A stretch of 64,000 nt of DNA from Stutzerimonas xanthomarina (lineage in GTDB: Bacteria; Pseudomonadota; Gammaproteobacteria; Pseudomonadales; Pseudomonadaceae), in the NCBI RefSeq assembly GCF_003935375.1, contig NZ_RHQM01000013.1, positions 93,477 to 157,476 on the forward strand, in the 5' to 3' direction. Shown piece after piece: positions 9,871-20,832 of the stretch. Numbering within the stretch: position 1 is the first letter of the stretch; each line of letters starts with the position of its first letter. The notes beneath the pieces were generated by a model. That model saw nothing but the letters and a program-made list of their open reading frames with translations. It had not been told where the DNA came from and did no database searches. The position numbers were made by a program, and so were the translations under genes.

Positions 9871-11253
9871 TTAGCGCAGGGCGAGCATGCCGATGTAGGT
9901 CGCGGCGCCCGCAGTGTAACCGAGGAAGGCCAGCAAGCTGACGCGCTTGACGTACCAGGTGAAGCTGATCTTCTCCATGCCCATCGCCGCGACGCCCGCT
10001 GCCGAGCCGATGATCAAGGTGCTGCCGCCGGTACCGGCGCAGAAAGCGAGCATCTCCCAGAAGTTGCCATCGACGACGAACTGCGACAGCCAGCTGGTCT
10101 CCTCGGGGCTGGCAGAAGCCAGTACGGCAGGGCTGACCAACGGATACATCTTCATCGCACCGGCCACCAGCGGAACGTTGTCGACTACGGCCGATAGCAG
10201 GCCGATGGCGTAGGTGATCGGATAGATGTGGCCGAGCGATTCGCGCAGGGCGGTCGCGACCTGGGTCAGGTGGCCCGCGGTAGCGAGACTGGATACGGCC
10301 AGCAGAATGCCGAGGAAGAACAGCACGCTGGGGGTGTCCACCTTGCGCAGAACGCCGACTACCGAAAGCGGGTGCTTGTCTTCGGCATTCTTGTTGCGGT
10401 GGATGAACTCGGTGGTCACCCAGAGCACGCCGAGGCCGAAGAGGATGCCCATGTAAGGCGGCAGGTGGGTCACGGTCTTGAACACCGGGACGAAGAGCAG
10501 GGCAGCGAGGCCAAGACCGAGTACCAGGTTGCGCTCGAATACGGTGGTGGTCGGCGGATGCTTCTCGGCCAGGTGAGCACGAGGACGCGGGCGTGGTGCC
10601 TCGCCGCGCAGACGGAAGCTGAGAATGATCAGCGGCACCAGCAGGCACACCAGGCTTGGCAGGAACAGGCCGGTGATCACGCCGGAAGCGCTGATCTGGT
10701 TACCGATCCAGAGCATGGTGGTGGTCACGTCACCGATCGGCGACCAGGCACCACCGGCGTTGGCGGCGATTACCACGACGCCGACGAACAACCAGCGCTC
10801 GGGACGGCCGCGGATGAGCTTGCGCAGCAGCGAGACCATGACGATGGTGGTGGTCAGGTTGTCCAGTGCTGCAGAGAGGAAGAAGGTGAGGAAGCCGATG
10901 ATCCACAGCAGGTGCACGCGCTTGCGGGTCTGGATGCGGTCGGTGATTACCTTGAAACCTTCGTGGGAGTCGATCAGCTCGACGATGGTCATCGCGCCGA
11001 GCAGGAAGAAGAGAATCTCCGAGACTTCTCCCAGGTGATGACGCAGCGATTCGACCACCACCGCCGAGGAGTCCCCGGGGTTGTGGCTGCCGGGTTGCAG
11101 CAGCGGAAGTATCTGGTCGGCACCCAGCACCAGAATGGTCCAGGTCACAACCGCGGTCAGGATCGCGGCAGCGGCCTTGTCTATCTTCAGGGGATGTTCA
11201 AAGGCTATGCATAGATAGCCTATGACGAACACGACAGCCATGAGTGCATACAT
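9871..11253 (-). CDS. nhaD: Na+/H+ antiporter NhaD
   Basis: A 460-residue inner-membrane protein of the NhaD sodium:proton antiporter family (IT superfamily), exporting Na+ or Li+ at alkaline pH. Predicted helices run through the whole length. The conserved segments EILFFLLGAMTIVELID (about 80-96) and SAALDNLTTTIVMVSLLRK (about 123-141) carry the acidic and polar residues typical of the family. The ATG at 11253 has GGAG about 9-12 bases upstream. It heads the group nhaD, winged-helix gene, SLC13 permease. Confidence 0.9.
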   Translation of the reverse strand: MYALMAVVFVIGYLCIAFEHPLKIDKAAAAILTAVVTWTILVLGADQILPLLQPGSHNPGDSSAVVVESLRHHLGEVSEILFFLLGAMTIVELIDSHEGFKVITDRIQTRKRVHLLWIIGFLTFFLSAALDNLTTTIVMVSLLRKLIRGRPERWLFVGVVVIAANAGGAWSPIGDVTTTMLWIGNQISASGVITGLFLPSLVCLLVPLIILSFRLRGEAPRPRPRAHLAEKHPPTTTVFERNLVLGLGLAALLFVPVFKTVTHLPPYMGILFGLGVLWVTTEFIHRNKNAEDKHPLSVVGVLRKVDTPSVLFFLGILLAVSSLATAGHLTQVATALRESLGHIYPITYAIGLLSAVVDNVPLVAGAMKMYPLVSPAVLASASPEETSWLSQFVVDGNFWEMLAFCAGTGGSTLIIGSAAGVAAMGMEKISFTWYVKRVSLLAFLGYTAGAATYIGMLALR

Positions 11254-11464
11254 CGGAGGGACTCCATCTTGAGGAACCTTGCCGGGGCATGCGGGTGTGT
11301 CGACGCAGCCTCAGCGGCTGGCAGGGGAACGATTCGCTAGCGAGGTGAAACAAATCGGGGCGGTGGACTGCCCTGGGAGACGGTTGCGCGTTCGGCGAAA
11401 TACGTGGGCATTGCGCTTCGCAGCAGAGGGCTCATTTCACATCGTCGAGGTGTTCGTCTTGGCT

Positions 11465-11548
11465 TTAACGGCCTGCCAGTTTGTAAAGGGGTGTTTCATG
11501 TGCGGCATAGTGTATCAGCGTTGCCGGTAATAACTTGTCATCAATCAA
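11465..11548 (-). CDS. Possible 27-residue ORF or leader peptide upstream of nhaD
   Basis: On the minus strand, a TTG at 11548 follows a strong Shine-Dalgarno AAGGAGG (11554-11560) at 5-base spacing. The frame reads (M)IDDKLLPATLIHYAAHETP and ends at TAA after 27 residues. It lies just past the valS terminator and about 210 bases before nhaD. The quality of the ribosome site is the main argument; the start codon is weak and there is no family match. It could be a leader peptide, a remnant or chance. Confidence 0.25.
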   Translation of the reverse strand: MIDDKLLPATLIHYAAHETPLYKLAGR

Positions 11549-11562
11549 GATGACCTCCTTAA

Positions 11563-11597
11563 GCAAAAAGGCCAGCACCTTTCGGGTTGGCCTTTTG
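11563..11597 (-). terminator. Rho-independent terminator of valS
   Basis: Read on the minus strand, a stem with GCAAAAGGCCA on one side and TGGCCTTTTTGC on the other closes on a short CCCGAAAGG-type loop, and the last arm contains a run of T. It starts 18 bases after the valS stop codon at 11615. The symmetrical A and T runs would allow function in both directions, but no plus-strand gene ends here. Confidence 0.85.
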
Positions 11598-11614
11598 CGT
11601 TTACCGCGTCCTGA

Positions 11615-14449
11615 TCAGAGCGTGGCGATGCGGTCGCGCTGCTCCTGCAGCCTGGCTTTGGCCTGTTCGGCCTCGGCCAGTTTGGCGCGTTCCTTGTCGA
11701 TCACCTCGGCGGGTGCCTTGTCGACGAAACCGGCGTTCGACAGCTTTCCGCCGACGCGCTTGACCTCGCCGTCCAGCCGGGCGAGTTCCTTGTCCAGGCG
11801 AGACAGTTCGGCATCCTTGTCGATCAGGCCAGCCATCGGCACAAGCACCTGCATGTCACCCACCAGCGCGATGGCCGACAGCGGTGCTTCTTCGCCGTCG
11901 TTGAGCAGGCGCACGCTTTCCAGCTTGGCCAGTTTCTTCAGCAGCGGCTCGTTGTCGGTCAGGCGGCGTTGATCGGTAGCCGAGGCGTTGCCCAGCACCA
12001 CGTCGATGCGCTTGGCCATGGAGATGTTCATCTCGCCGCGGATCTGGCGGATGCCCAGCATGAAGGCCTTGAGCCACTCGATATCGCCTTCGGCGGCTTC
12101 GTCGATACGCTCCGGGTTGAACTCCGGCCACGGCTGCAGCATCAGCGTCGGACCGGACTTGCCGGCGAGCGGCGCGACGCGCTGCCAGATTTCCTCGGTA
12201 ATGAACGGCATGAACGGATGCGCCAGGCGCAGCGCGGTTTCCAGCACGCGCACCAAGGTGCGGCGGGTGCCGCGCTGGCGTTCGGCGCTTGCGGTCTCGT
12301 CCCACAGCAGCGGCTTGACCAGCTCCAGGTACCAGGCGCAGTACTCGTCCCAGATGAACTCGTACAGCGCCTGCGCGGCCAGGTCGAAGCGGAACGCCTC
12401 CAGCTGTCGATTCACCTCGCTCTCGGTACGCTGCAGCGCGGAGATGATCCAGCGATCCACCGACGAGAGCTCGACGGGCTCGCCATTGACCCCCGTGTCC
12501 TTGCCCTCGGTGTTCTCGAAGACGAAGTTGGCGGCGTTCCAGATCTTGTTGCAGAAGTTGCGGTAACCCTCGACGCGGCCCATGTCGAACTTGATGTCGC
12601 GGCCGGTTGAGGCCAGCGAGCAGAAGGTAAAGCGCAGGGCGTCTGTGCCGTAGCTGGCGATGCCTTCGGGGAACTCGGCACGGGTCTGCTTGGCGATCTT
12701 CTCGGCCAGCTTGGGCTGCATCATGCCGCTGGTGCGCTTGGTCAGCAGTTCATCGAGGGTGATGCCATCGACGATGTCCAGCGGGTCGAGCACGTTGCCC
12801 TTGGACTTGGACATCTTCTGCCCCTGACCATCGCGTACCAGGCCGTGCACGTAGACGGTCTTGAACGGAATCTGCCCGGTCAGGTGAGTGGACAGCATGA
12901 TCATCCGGGCGACCCAGAAGAAGATGATGTCGAAGCCTGTGACCAGCACGTCGGTGGGGTGGAAGGTCTTCAGGAACTCGGTCTGCTGCGGCCAGCCGAG
13001 TGTGGAAAAGGTCCACAGGCCGGAGCTGAACCAGGTGTCCAGCACGTCCTCGTCCTGACGCAGCTCGACGTTGTTGCAGAGGTTGTACTTGCTGCGTACC
13101 TCCACTTCATCGCGGCCAACGTAGACGTTGCCGGCTTCGTCGTACCACGCAGGAATGCGATGGCCCCACCAGAGCTGACGGCTGATGCACCAGTCCTGGA
13201 TGTCGCGCATCCAGCTGAAGTACATGTTCTCGTACTGCTTGGGCACGAACTGGATCTCGCCGCTTTCGACGGCGGCGATGGCCTTCTCGGCCAGCGGTTT
13301 GGTGGAAACGTACCACTGGTCGGTCAGCCACGGCTCGATGATGGTGCCGGAGCGATCACCGCGGGGGACTTTCAGCGCGTGGTCGTCGATCTTTTCCAGC
13401 AGGCTCATGGCGTCGAACTCGGCGACGATGGCCTTGCGCGCATCGAAGCGGTCCATGTGCGCGTAGCCGTCCGGCAGGTTGGCATCGATCTTGTCGTTCG
13501 GCGTCCCGTCGATGTTGAACACCTGGGCCTTGGCGAGCACCGCGGCGTTGCGGTCGAAGATATTGATCAGCGGCAGGTGATGACGCTTGCCGACCTCGTA
13601 GTCGTTGAAGTCATGCGCCGGGGTGATCTTCACGCAGCCGGTACCGAACTCGAGGTCGACATAGTCGTCGGCGACGATGGGGATCAGGCGGTTGACCAGC
13701 GGCAGCATGACGTGACGGCCGATCAGGCTCTTGTAGCGCTCGTCCTCCGGGTGCACGGCGATGGCGGCGTCACCGAGCATGGTTTCCGGACGGGTAGTGG
13801 CGACCACCAGGTAATCCAGGCCGTCTGCAGTCTTGCAGCCGTCGGCCAGTGGATAACGCAGGTGCCAGAGATGACCTTTCTCGTCATGGTTCTCGACTTC
13901 GAGGTCTGAGATCGCGGTGTGCAGCTTGGTATCCCAGTTGACCAGACGCTTGCCGCGATAGATCAGGCCGTCCTCGTGCAGGCGGACGAAGGCTTCCTTG
14001 ACCGCCTCGGAGAGGCCATCGTCCATGGTGAAGCGCTCGCGCGACCAGTCCACCGAGGAGCCCAGGCGACGGATCTGTCGGGTGATGGTCCCGCCGGATT
14101 CTTCCTTCCACTGCCAGACCTTGTCGAGAAACTTCTCGCGTCCAAGGTCATGACGCGAAACGCCCTGCGCGCCGAGCTGGCGCTCGACCACCATCTGCGT
14201 GGCGATACCAGCATGGTCTGTACCTGGCTGCCACAGGGTGTTGCGGCCCTGCATGCGGCGCCAACGGATCAAAGCATCCATGATGGCGTTGTTGAAGCCG
14301 TGACCCATGTGCAGGCTGCCAGTGACGTTCGGCGGCGGGATCATGATGGTGTAGGGCTCGCCGGAACCTTGCGGGGCGAAATAGTTGTTCGATTCCCAGG
14401 TCTGGTACCAGGAAGTCTCGATGGCGTGCGGCTGGTAGGTCTTGTCCAT
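11615..14449 (-). CDS. valS: Valine--tRNA ligase
   Basis: A 944-residue class I aminoacyl-tRNA synthetase charging tRNA-Val. The HIGH-type motif reads HMGH at residues 47-50, after PPPNVTGSL. The KMSKS motif is at 545-549. Between them lie the editing domain ([19 protein letters not shown]) and the [16 protein letters not shown] segment. The C-terminal ~70 residues form the arginine/lysine-rich coiled coil ([19 protein letters not shown]) typical of ValRS. Length matches the family. It is the first gene of the set followed by its own terminator; the holC cluster lies upstream on the same strand. Confidence 0.98.
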   Translation of the reverse strand: MDKTYQPHAIETSWYQTWESNNYFAPQGSGEPYTIMIPPPNVTGSLHMGHGFNNAIMDALIRWRRMQGRNTLWQPGTDHAGIATQMVVERQLGAQGVSRHDLGREKFLDKVWQWKEESGGTITRQIRRLGSSVDWSRERFTMDDGLSEAVKEAFVRLHEDGLIYRGKRLVNWDTKLHTAISDLEVENHDEKGHLWHLRYPLADGCKTADGLDYLVVATTRPETMLGDAAIAVHPEDERYKSLIGRHVMLPLVNRLIPIVADDYVDLEFGTGCVKITPAHDFNDYEVGKRHHLPLINIFDRNAAVLAKAQVFNIDGTPNDKIDANLPDGYAHMDRFDARKAIVAEFDAMSLLEKIDDHALKVPRGDRSGTIIEPWLTDQWYVSTKPLAEKAIAAVESGEIQFVPKQYENMYFSWMRDIQDWCISRQLWWGHRIPAWYDEAGNVYVGRDEVEVRSKYNLCNNVELRQDEDVLDTWFSSGLWTFSTLGWPQQTEFLKTFHPTDVLVTGFDIIFFWVARMIMLSTHLTGQIPFKTVYVHGLVRDGQGQKMSKSKGNVLDPLDIVDGITLDELLTKRTSGMMQPKLAEKIAKQTRAEFPEGIASYGTDALRFTFCSLASTGRDIKFDMGRVEGYRNFCNKIWNAANFVFENTEGKDTGVNGEPVELSSVDRWIISALQRTESEVNRQLEAFRFDLAAQALYEFIWDEYCAWYLELVKPLLWDETASAERQRGTRRTLVRVLETALRLAHPFMPFITEEIWQRVAPLAGKSGPTLMLQPWPEFNPERIDEAAEGDIEWLKAFMLGIRQIRGEMNISMAKRIDVVLGNASATDQRRLTDNEPLLKKLAKLESVRLLNDGEEAPLSAIALVGDMQVLVPMAGLIDKDAELSRLDKELARLDGEVKRVGGKLSNAGFVDKAPAEVIDKERAKLAEAEQAKARLQEQRDRIATL

Positions 14450-14556
14450 GCGGCGGGACCCTTAAAACGGCTGGTCGGAAAAACGGGCAAGTATAAAGGC
14501 AAACGGCCGCGAGATTTCGCGGCCGTGCTTATTAACTGCGCATTGTCGCGGATGAC

Positions 14557-14943
14557 TCAGGAGCGAGGCGGGGGCGTGCGTACCAGGCGCTCGATTCGGC
14601 TCTCGAGGCGACGCTTGAGTTCCGCCTCGATCTGCGGCACGAAGTCGTCGATCACTTCCTGCAGGATCAGATTGGCCGCGGTGCGCAGCTCGTGGTCGAT
14701 GTGCCGTTCGGCCAGGGAGCGAAACGCGCTACGCACGCTGGTTTCCCGCGGCTCGTCGTCGCTGGCGCCCGCGGCCGGAACGGCAGGCGCTGGCTCGACG
14801 ATATCGGACAGCAGCGGAATGCTGTCCGGGTCCAGCGCTGCGCCGGCCGGAGCCTCGTCTGGAAAATCGTCACCGAGCAGGGCGCGAATGGACTCGAGAT
14901 CGCTCAGCAGTTCGGCGGGTTTGTTCGGGGCTTTCGGTGTCAT
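14557..14943 (-). CDS. Conserved hypothetical protein between holC and valS
   Basis: A 128-residue protein of unknown function at the position occupied in P. aeruginosa by a hypothetical gene between holC and valS. The first ~70 residues are acidic, proline/alanine-rich and probably disordered. Residues ~70-120 look like a helical, charged region with HIDHELRTAANLILQEV and ELKRRLESRIERLV. It lies 71 bp after holC and 107 bp before valS on the same strand, so co-expression with replication and translation genes is likely. I cannot propose a function. Confidence 0.8.
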   Translation of the reverse strand: MTPKAPNKPAELLSDLESIRALLGDDFPDEAPAGAALDPDSIPLLSDIVEPAPAVPAAGASDDEPRETSVRSAFRSLAERHIDHELRTAANLILQEVIDDFVPQIEAELKRRLESRIERLVRTPPPRS

Positions 14944-15014
14944 CTCAGAAGTTTCCGGGGCTTGAGCATCCCGGCGGCTGCCAGGGGTTTTCCCTTGCTG
15001 TCGAGTGGTTGGTC

Positions 15015-15434
15015 TTAAAGCTCGACCCGTTTCGGATCATAGCCCTGGCGTCGATACAGGCGGAAATTCTCCCGGCAGGCGGTCAGCAGTTGCGGTTCCT
15101 GATTGACGATCTCGATGACCCGGCTGAACTGGTCGATGTGCGACGAAAGCGTTGATCCCAGGTTGATCAAGAGGCCCTGCGTGAATTGAGGTGCCTGGTC
15201 GACACCGATCACCACCGGGGCCTTCGGGTCGTCGACGTGCTGCTCGTGGGGAATGAAGCGCTCGGCGCGAAAGCCCCAGAGTAGCTCGTCGACCTCGCTC
15301 GACTGCGTTTCATCGACGCAGCGAATGAATACCTGCATGCCGTGTTGCCAGCCCTTGGCCGCCAACTGACAGGCCGCCCGCAGGCGGCCGGTCGGGTTGG
15401 CGTCGGGCAGGACGTAGAATTCGATCCGCGTCAT
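15015..15434 (-). CDS. holC: DNA polymerase III subunit chi
   Basis: A 139-residue protein of the HolC family. Chi links the clamp loader, through psi, to single-strand binding protein at the fork. The N-terminus MTRIEFYVLPDA, the segment ACQLAAKGWQHGMQVFIRC and the motif LLWGFRAERFIPHE are characteristic. Length is normal for the family. It is 75 bp downstream of pepA and precedes the hypothetical gene and valS, the usual pseudomonad and enterobacterial pepA-holC-valS order. Confidence 0.95.
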   Translation of the reverse strand: MTRIEFYVLPDANPTGRLRAACQLAAKGWQHGMQVFIRCVDETQSSEVDELLWGFRAERFIPHEQHVDDPKAPVVIGVDQAPQFTQGLLINLGSTLSSHIDQFSRVIEIVNQEPQLLTACRENFRLYRRQGYDPKRVEL

Positions 15435-15509
15435 GGGCGTGCTCCGCTCTGGCCGGGCAGCGCAAGGCGGCTCCGGCCCGAGGGATCAGGCGCGACGGCC
15501 AGGTGCATC

Positions 15510-17081
<1,572 letters not shown>

Positions 17082-17264
17082 CTAACGACTGGACTAGGCT
17101 AGAAACGTTGCAATCGTCGATGCTTCGGCGATTGTTTCGGCGCGGCGGTCCGCGTCCGCTCGGTGCGTCATTACCCAATTTCCAACGGCCCGCTCCGGCG
17201 GGCCGGCAACTGGCGGCTAGTTTGAGCGTTGCCGCCAGAGCCTGACAACCCTGGAGTGTCTGGT

Positions 17265-18386
17265 TTGATCGTCTTTCGTTACCTGTCCCGAGAGCTGCTG
17301 GTCACCATGAGCGCGGTCAGTGCCGTGCTGCTGGTGATCATCATGAGTGGCCGTTTCATCAAGTATCTGGCGCAGGCTGCGCAGGGACTGCTCGACCCAG
17401 GGGTGCTGTTGCTGATCATGGGCTTTCGTCTGCCCGGCTTTCTGCAGCTGATCCTCCCGCTCGGACTGTTTCTCGGCATTCTGCTGGCCTACGGGCGCCT
17501 CTATCTGGAAAGCGAAATGACCGTGCTTTCGGCCACGGGCATGAGCCAGCGCCGGCTGCTGGTCTACAGCCTGGCGCCCGCCGCCCTGGTGGCGGTCGTG
17601 GTGGGCTGGCTGAGCCTGGGGTTGGCGCCGCAGGGCATCGCCGAGGTGGACCGTATCCTCAATCAGCAGGACTCTCTGACCGAATTCGACACGCTGGTGC
17701 CAGGGCGCTTCCAGACGTTGCGCGGCGGCTCACGGGTAACCTACACCCGAGAACTGTCGGCCGACCGCAGCGAGCTCGGTGGGGTATTCATCTCCGAAAC
17801 CAATGTTTCGCGTCAGACCGGCAAGGAAAGTGGACTGTCGGTGCTGGTCGCCGAGAGCGGGCGGCAGGAAATTCAGCCCGATGGCAGTCGCTATCTGATT
17901 CTGGAGAACGGCTATCGCTATGATGGCAACCCGGGTCAGGCCGGTTACCGCGCCATCCAGTACGACACCTATGGCGTGCTGCTTCCCAAGCCGGAGGTGA
18001 GCATGGAGTTGAGCGAACGTGAGGCGCTGCCGACTCGGGAGCTGCTCGGCAGCGACAACATCCGGCATCGCACCGAGCTGCAGTGGCGCTTCTCATTGCC
18101 GTTGCTGGTGTTCGTCGTTACCGTGCTCGCGGTGCCGCTGGCCAAGGTGAATCCGCGACAGGGGCGTTTTCTCAAGCTGCTGCCGGCGATCCTTCTGTAC
18201 ATGACCTACCTTGCGTTGCTGATCGCCGTGCGCGGTGCGCTGGACAAGGGGCGAATCCCGATGGCGCTGGGCCTTTGGTGGGTGCACGGGCTGTTCCTGG
18301 CGATAGGCCTGTTGATGCTGTACTGGGAGCCGATCAGGCTGCGGATGAAGAAGGGCAGTGCGCAGCGGGAGGTGGCTCGTGGTTAA
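17265..18386 (+). CDS. lptF: LPS export ABC transporter permease LptF
   Basis: A 373-residue inner-membrane permease of the LptB2FG complex that extracts lipopolysaccharide from the inner membrane. Helices lie at both ends with a periplasmic beta-jellyroll between. The start is a TTG at 17265, giving MIVFRYLSREL as in P. aeruginosa, with GGAG at 17252-17255 about nine bases upstream. No ATG fits. It overlaps lptG by 8 bp, so the two subunits are translationally coupled and made in equal amounts. It is divergent from pepA. Confidence 0.95.
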   Translation: MIVFRYLSRELLVTMSAVSAVLLVIIMSGRFIKYLAQAAQGLLDPGVLLLIMGFRLPGFLQLILPLGLFLGILLAYGRLYLESEMTVLSATGMSQRRLLVYSLAPAALVAVVVGWLSLGLAPQGIAEVDRILNQQDSLTEFDTLVPGRFQTLRGGSRVTYTRELSADRSELGGVFISETNVSRQTGKESGLSVLVAESGRQEIQPDGSRYLILENGYRYDGNPGQAGYRAIQYDTYGVLLPKPEVSMELSEREALPTRELLGSDNIRHRTELQWRFSLPLLVFVVTVLAVPLAKVNPRQGRFLKLLPAILLYMTYLALLIAVRGALDKGRIPMALGLWWVHGLFLAIGLLMLYWEPIRLRMKKGSAQREVARG

Positions 18387-19440
18387 GCTGGATCGCTACA
18401 TCGGAGTCCATGTCTTTCTCGCGATTCTGACTGTCCTCGGCATCATCGTGGGTCTGGCTCTGCTATTCGCGTTCATCGATGAATTGAGTGATGTAGAAGG
18501 CAGCTACGGGCTGGGCGATGCCCTGCAGTACGTGCTGCTGACGTCGCCTCGGCGTCTGTATGAAATGCTGCCTATGGCGGCACTGATCGGTTGTTTGATC
18601 GGCCTTGGCACGCTTGCCAGCAGCAGCGAGCTGACCATCATGCGCGCGGCTGGTGTCTCGCTGGGGCGCATCGTGGTGGCGGTGATGAAGCCGATGCTGG
18701 TGCTGCTCATTGCCGGCATTCTGATCGGTGAGTACGTTGCGCCAGCGACCGAGGACATCGCCCAGGCGCGGCGCTCCCTGGCGCAGGGCGCAGGCGAGGC
18801 GCAGAGCAGCAAACGCGGCCTGTGGCACCGGCAGGAGAACGAGTTCGTGCACGTCAACGCCGTGCAGCCCGGCGGCATGCTGGTGGGGGTGACACGTTAT
18901 CGCTTCGATGACGAGCGCCGCCTGTTGTCGTCCAGTTTTGCCCGTCGCGCCAGCTATCAGGCTGATCACTGGCTGCTCGAGAATATCTCGACCACCCATT
19001 TTCGCGGCGATCACACCGAGGTGGTGCGCACGCCGCAGGAACGCTGGGATGTTCAGCTGACGCCGCAGCTACTCGGGACGGTGGTGATGGAGCCGGAAGC
19101 GCTATCGATCACCGGCTTGTGGCGCTATATCCACTACCTGGGCGAGCAGGGGTTGAACAACGGTCGTTACTGGCTGGCATTCTGGACCAAGGTGCTGCAG
19201 CCGGCCGTCACCGTTGCGCTGGTGCTGCTGGCTATCTCGTTCATCTTCGGGCCGCTGCGCTCGGTCACGCTTGGTCAGCGCATCTTTACCGGCGTAGTGG
19301 TCGGCTTCGTATTCCGCATTATTCAGGATTTGCTCGGGCCGGCTAGCCAGGTGTTCGGCTTCTCGCCGTTGCTTGCGGTGGTGCTGCCAGCGGGCATCTG
19401 TGCACTCATCGGTGCCTGGTTGCTGCGTCGGGCGGGATGA
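18379..19440 (+). CDS. lptG: LPS export ABC transporter permease LptG
   Basis: A 353-residue partner of LptF in the LptB2FG exporter. The chosen GTG at 18379 gives MVKLDRYIGVHVFLAIL, matching family N-termini, with GGGAGG at 18367-18372 six bases upstream. The frame extends to a GTG at 18358, which I consider too early. The architecture is the same as LptF: N-terminal helices, a periplasmic domain (about residues 130-260) and C-terminal helices. A GC-rich hairpin follows the stop. LptB and LptA/C are not in this window. Confidence 0.95.
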   Translation: MVKLDRYIGVHVFLAILTVLGIIVGLALLFAFIDELSDVEGSYGLGDALQYVLLTSPRRLYEMLPMAALIGCLIGLGTLASSSELTIMRAAGVSLGRIVVAVMKPMLVLLIAGILIGEYVAPATEDIAQARRSLAQGAGEAQSSKRGLWHRQENEFVHVNAVQPGGMLVGVTRYRFDDERRLLSSSFARRASYQADHWLLENISTTHFRGDHTEVVRTPQERWDVQLTPQLLGTVVMEPEALSITGLWRYIHYLGEQGLNNGRYWLAFWTKVLQPAVTVALVLLAISFIFGPLRSVTLGQRIFTGVVVGFVFRIIQDLLGPASQVFGFSPLLAVVLPAGICALIGAWLLRRAG

Positions 19441-19445
19441 CGGGT

Positions 19446-19470
19446 GCCTCCGGCGCGAACCGCCGGAGGC
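19446..19470. terminator. GC-rich hairpin between lptG and the RDD gene
   Basis: A perfect 10-bp stem, GCCTCCGGCG and CGCCGGAGGC, closes on the loop CGAAC. It lies between the convergent ends of lptG and the RDD-family gene. No T-run follows on either strand, so it may stop transcription weakly or protect 3' ends. Confidence 0.5.
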
Positions 19471-19518
19471 GCTGTCGACAAGGTTTGGGTCAGTGTTGGC
19501 TCGGTGCGTAGAGCAAAG

Positions 19519-20016
19519 TCACTTCTTGTGAATGTTCTTCGGTAGCTGAACGGCCTGGCTCTCCGAGTACATGTCGTGCCAAGTGCGGTTCTGTTTGTCG
19601 AGCAGCATCCACCAATAACCCATGCCCAGGCACAGCAGCGAAACCAGTGCGATCAGAAAACGCAGAAGCGCCTGCCAAAGATCGATGGCGGTTCCGTCTG
19701 CATTCTGGATTCGGATGCCCCAGACCTGCATGCCCAGCGTTTGGCCGCTGTGGGTCCAGAACTTGGCGAAAAAGCCGAACAGGCTGAACAGCAGCAGCGT
19801 CGAGAGCAGCGGGTCGATGTCCAGGCGGCCGGCATCCGCGAGCTGCTGCAGCTGTTCACTGCCGTAGAGCAGGCGCAGCAGCACTTGCTGATAGAGCAGT
19901 GTCACTACCATCATCAAGGCGATGCACAGCAGGCTGTCATAGAACATTGCAGCAAGCCGACGTACCAGGCCGGCGGCGGGAAACTGGCCCTGCGGGCTGA
20001 GCAGGTGTCTGCGCAT
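19519..20016 (-). CDS. RDD family membrane protein
   Basis: A 165-residue protein with about four hydrophobic segments. RDD-family features are visible: the N-terminal GLVRRLAAMFYDSLLCIAL helix with an arginine pair, the central GQTLGMQVWGIRIQNADG and the C-terminal RTWHDMYSES. The family name comes from conserved Arg and Asp residues; some members have been linked to ion transport, but the function here is unknown. It lies downstream of csp on the same strand, separated by a strong terminator, so it needs its own promoter in 20017-20068. Confidence 0.85.
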   Translation of the reverse strand: MRRHLLSPQGQFPAAGLVRRLAAMFYDSLLCIALMMVVTLLYQQVLLRLLYGSEQLQQLADAGRLDIDPLLSTLLLFSLFGFFAKFWTHSGQTLGMQVWGIRIQNADGTAIDLWQALLRFLIALVSLLCLGMGYWWMLLDKQNRTWHDMYSESQAVQLPKNIHKK

Positions 20017-20068
20017 TGGGTGTCTCGATCAAAGAGGTGGGCGGCGCATTCTACGGAATTGCGCGCAT

Positions 20069-20103
20069 AAAAAAGCCCCTGATGTTGCCATCAGGGGCTT
20101 TTC
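20069..20103 (-). terminator. Rho-independent terminator of the cold-shock gene
   Basis: The stem AAAAGCCCCTGATG pairs with CATCAGGGGCTTTT around a short TTGC loop. Read on the minus strand it ends in a T-run, 12 bases past the csp stop. It sits directly upstream of the RDD gene and should separate the two transcripts. Confidence 0.92.
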
Positions 20104-20114
20104 GGAGAAGAGGC

Positions 20115-20327
20115 TTAGCCCAGGATCTGAACCTGGTCTGCCTGCATGCCCTTTTGACCTTGCACTGCGACGAAACTGACTTTCTGGCCTTCTTTCAGGC
20201 TCTTGAAGCCGTTGCCTTCGATCGCGCGGAAGTGCACGAACAGATCCGGACCGCTCTCGGGAGTGATGAAACCAAAACCTTTCTCGTCGTTAAACCACTT
20301 GACGGTACCGTTCTGACGATTCGACAT
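20115..20327 (-). CDS. Cold-shock domain protein (CspA family)
   Basis: A 70-residue single-domain nucleic-acid chaperone. The RNA-binding motifs are intact: RNP1 as KGFGFI at residues 16-21 and RNP2 as LFVHF at 29-33. The start [17 protein letters not shown] is typical of pseudomonad Csp proteins; an upstream in-frame extension to 20450 looks like the untranslated leader. A long leader (over 100 bases) would fit cold-shock regulation, though I cannot map its start. A strong terminator follows. Confidence 0.95.
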   Translation of the reverse strand: MSNRQNGTVKWFNDEKGFGFITPESGPDLFVHFRAIEGNGFKSLKEGQKVSFVAVQGQKGMQADQVQILG

Positions 20328-20832
20328 GTCTTTGTATCCTTGAAACTCAAAAGTAGAATTGCCCCCGCAGAGCAGGAAGCTGGAACTGGTTGCAAGGAGT
20401 AAGAGAGTCGAGCGGAGTAGCGGATCTGAAGATCTACTGCACCAGGTCACGATTCAACAGCGACCCATGCAAACACAGTGGGCACACTCTACGATAACTC
20501 GCCAGGGAATGCCAACCCCTCGGAGCCATAGAATTTGCCTGTCCAGGCGGCGCCATTTGGCGCCATTTGGCGCTTTTTGACGTGGCTTTGACTCGCCTTA
20601 TTCGCTGTTGCGAGAGAGGCAGTGCCACGAGTCGACTGCATCGATATCGAGTGTCAGTCTGAGGGAAAGCGATGTGGCTGACGTTGCTTGCCGTGCTGCC
20701 GATCCAGATTGTCCGGATGCTTGCATGCGGCCTGGTGCGCTTTGAAGCTTCGCTACGGCGTTAGACTTGCATGCGATCCGGTTGCCCGTTTCGCTAAGCA
20801 TGCAGCTTGGCTGCGTTGTAGCGATTCACTGA
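20328..20832. other. csp/tRNA-Leu intergenic region
   Basis: There is no convincing protein gene in these 505 bases. The right part follows the 3' end of the minus-strand tRNA-Leu. The left part is the leader and promoter region of csp. A tandem GGCGCCATTT repeat with a T-run sits at 20549-20578 and would act as a terminator on the plus strand, although no plus-strand gene is visible upstream of it. Confidence 0.5.
20549..20578 (+). repeat. Tandem GGCGCCATTT repeat, possible plus-strand terminator
   Basis: The decamer GGCGCCATTT occurs at 20549-20558 and 20559-20568, followed by GGCGC and TTTTT (20569-20578). GCGCC and GGCGC can pair across ATTT, giving a short hairpin followed by five T on the plus strand. 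The same bases can form alternative hairpins because GGCGCC is self-complementary. Confidence 0.6.

Larger units (their letters stand above)
11254..11614. other. nhaD upstream region with valS terminator and a possible small ORF
   Basis: This 361-base gap between valS and nhaD contains the valS terminator (11563-11597), then on the minus strand an AAGGAGG followed by a possible 27-codon ORF (11465-11548), then about 210 bases before the nhaD start. I cannot assign a promoter with confidence. It is long enough to hold a structured nhaD leader, but I recognise no known sodium or lithium riboswitch. Confidence 0.5.

Noticed and set aside
11254..11464. nhaD leader considered as a Na+ or Li+ riboswitch
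   Set aside because: I could not fit it to any consensus I know. A covariance-model search would decide.
20549..20573. Tandem decamers considered as a CRISPR-like array
   Set aside because: There are only two and a half copies with no spacers and no cas genes.
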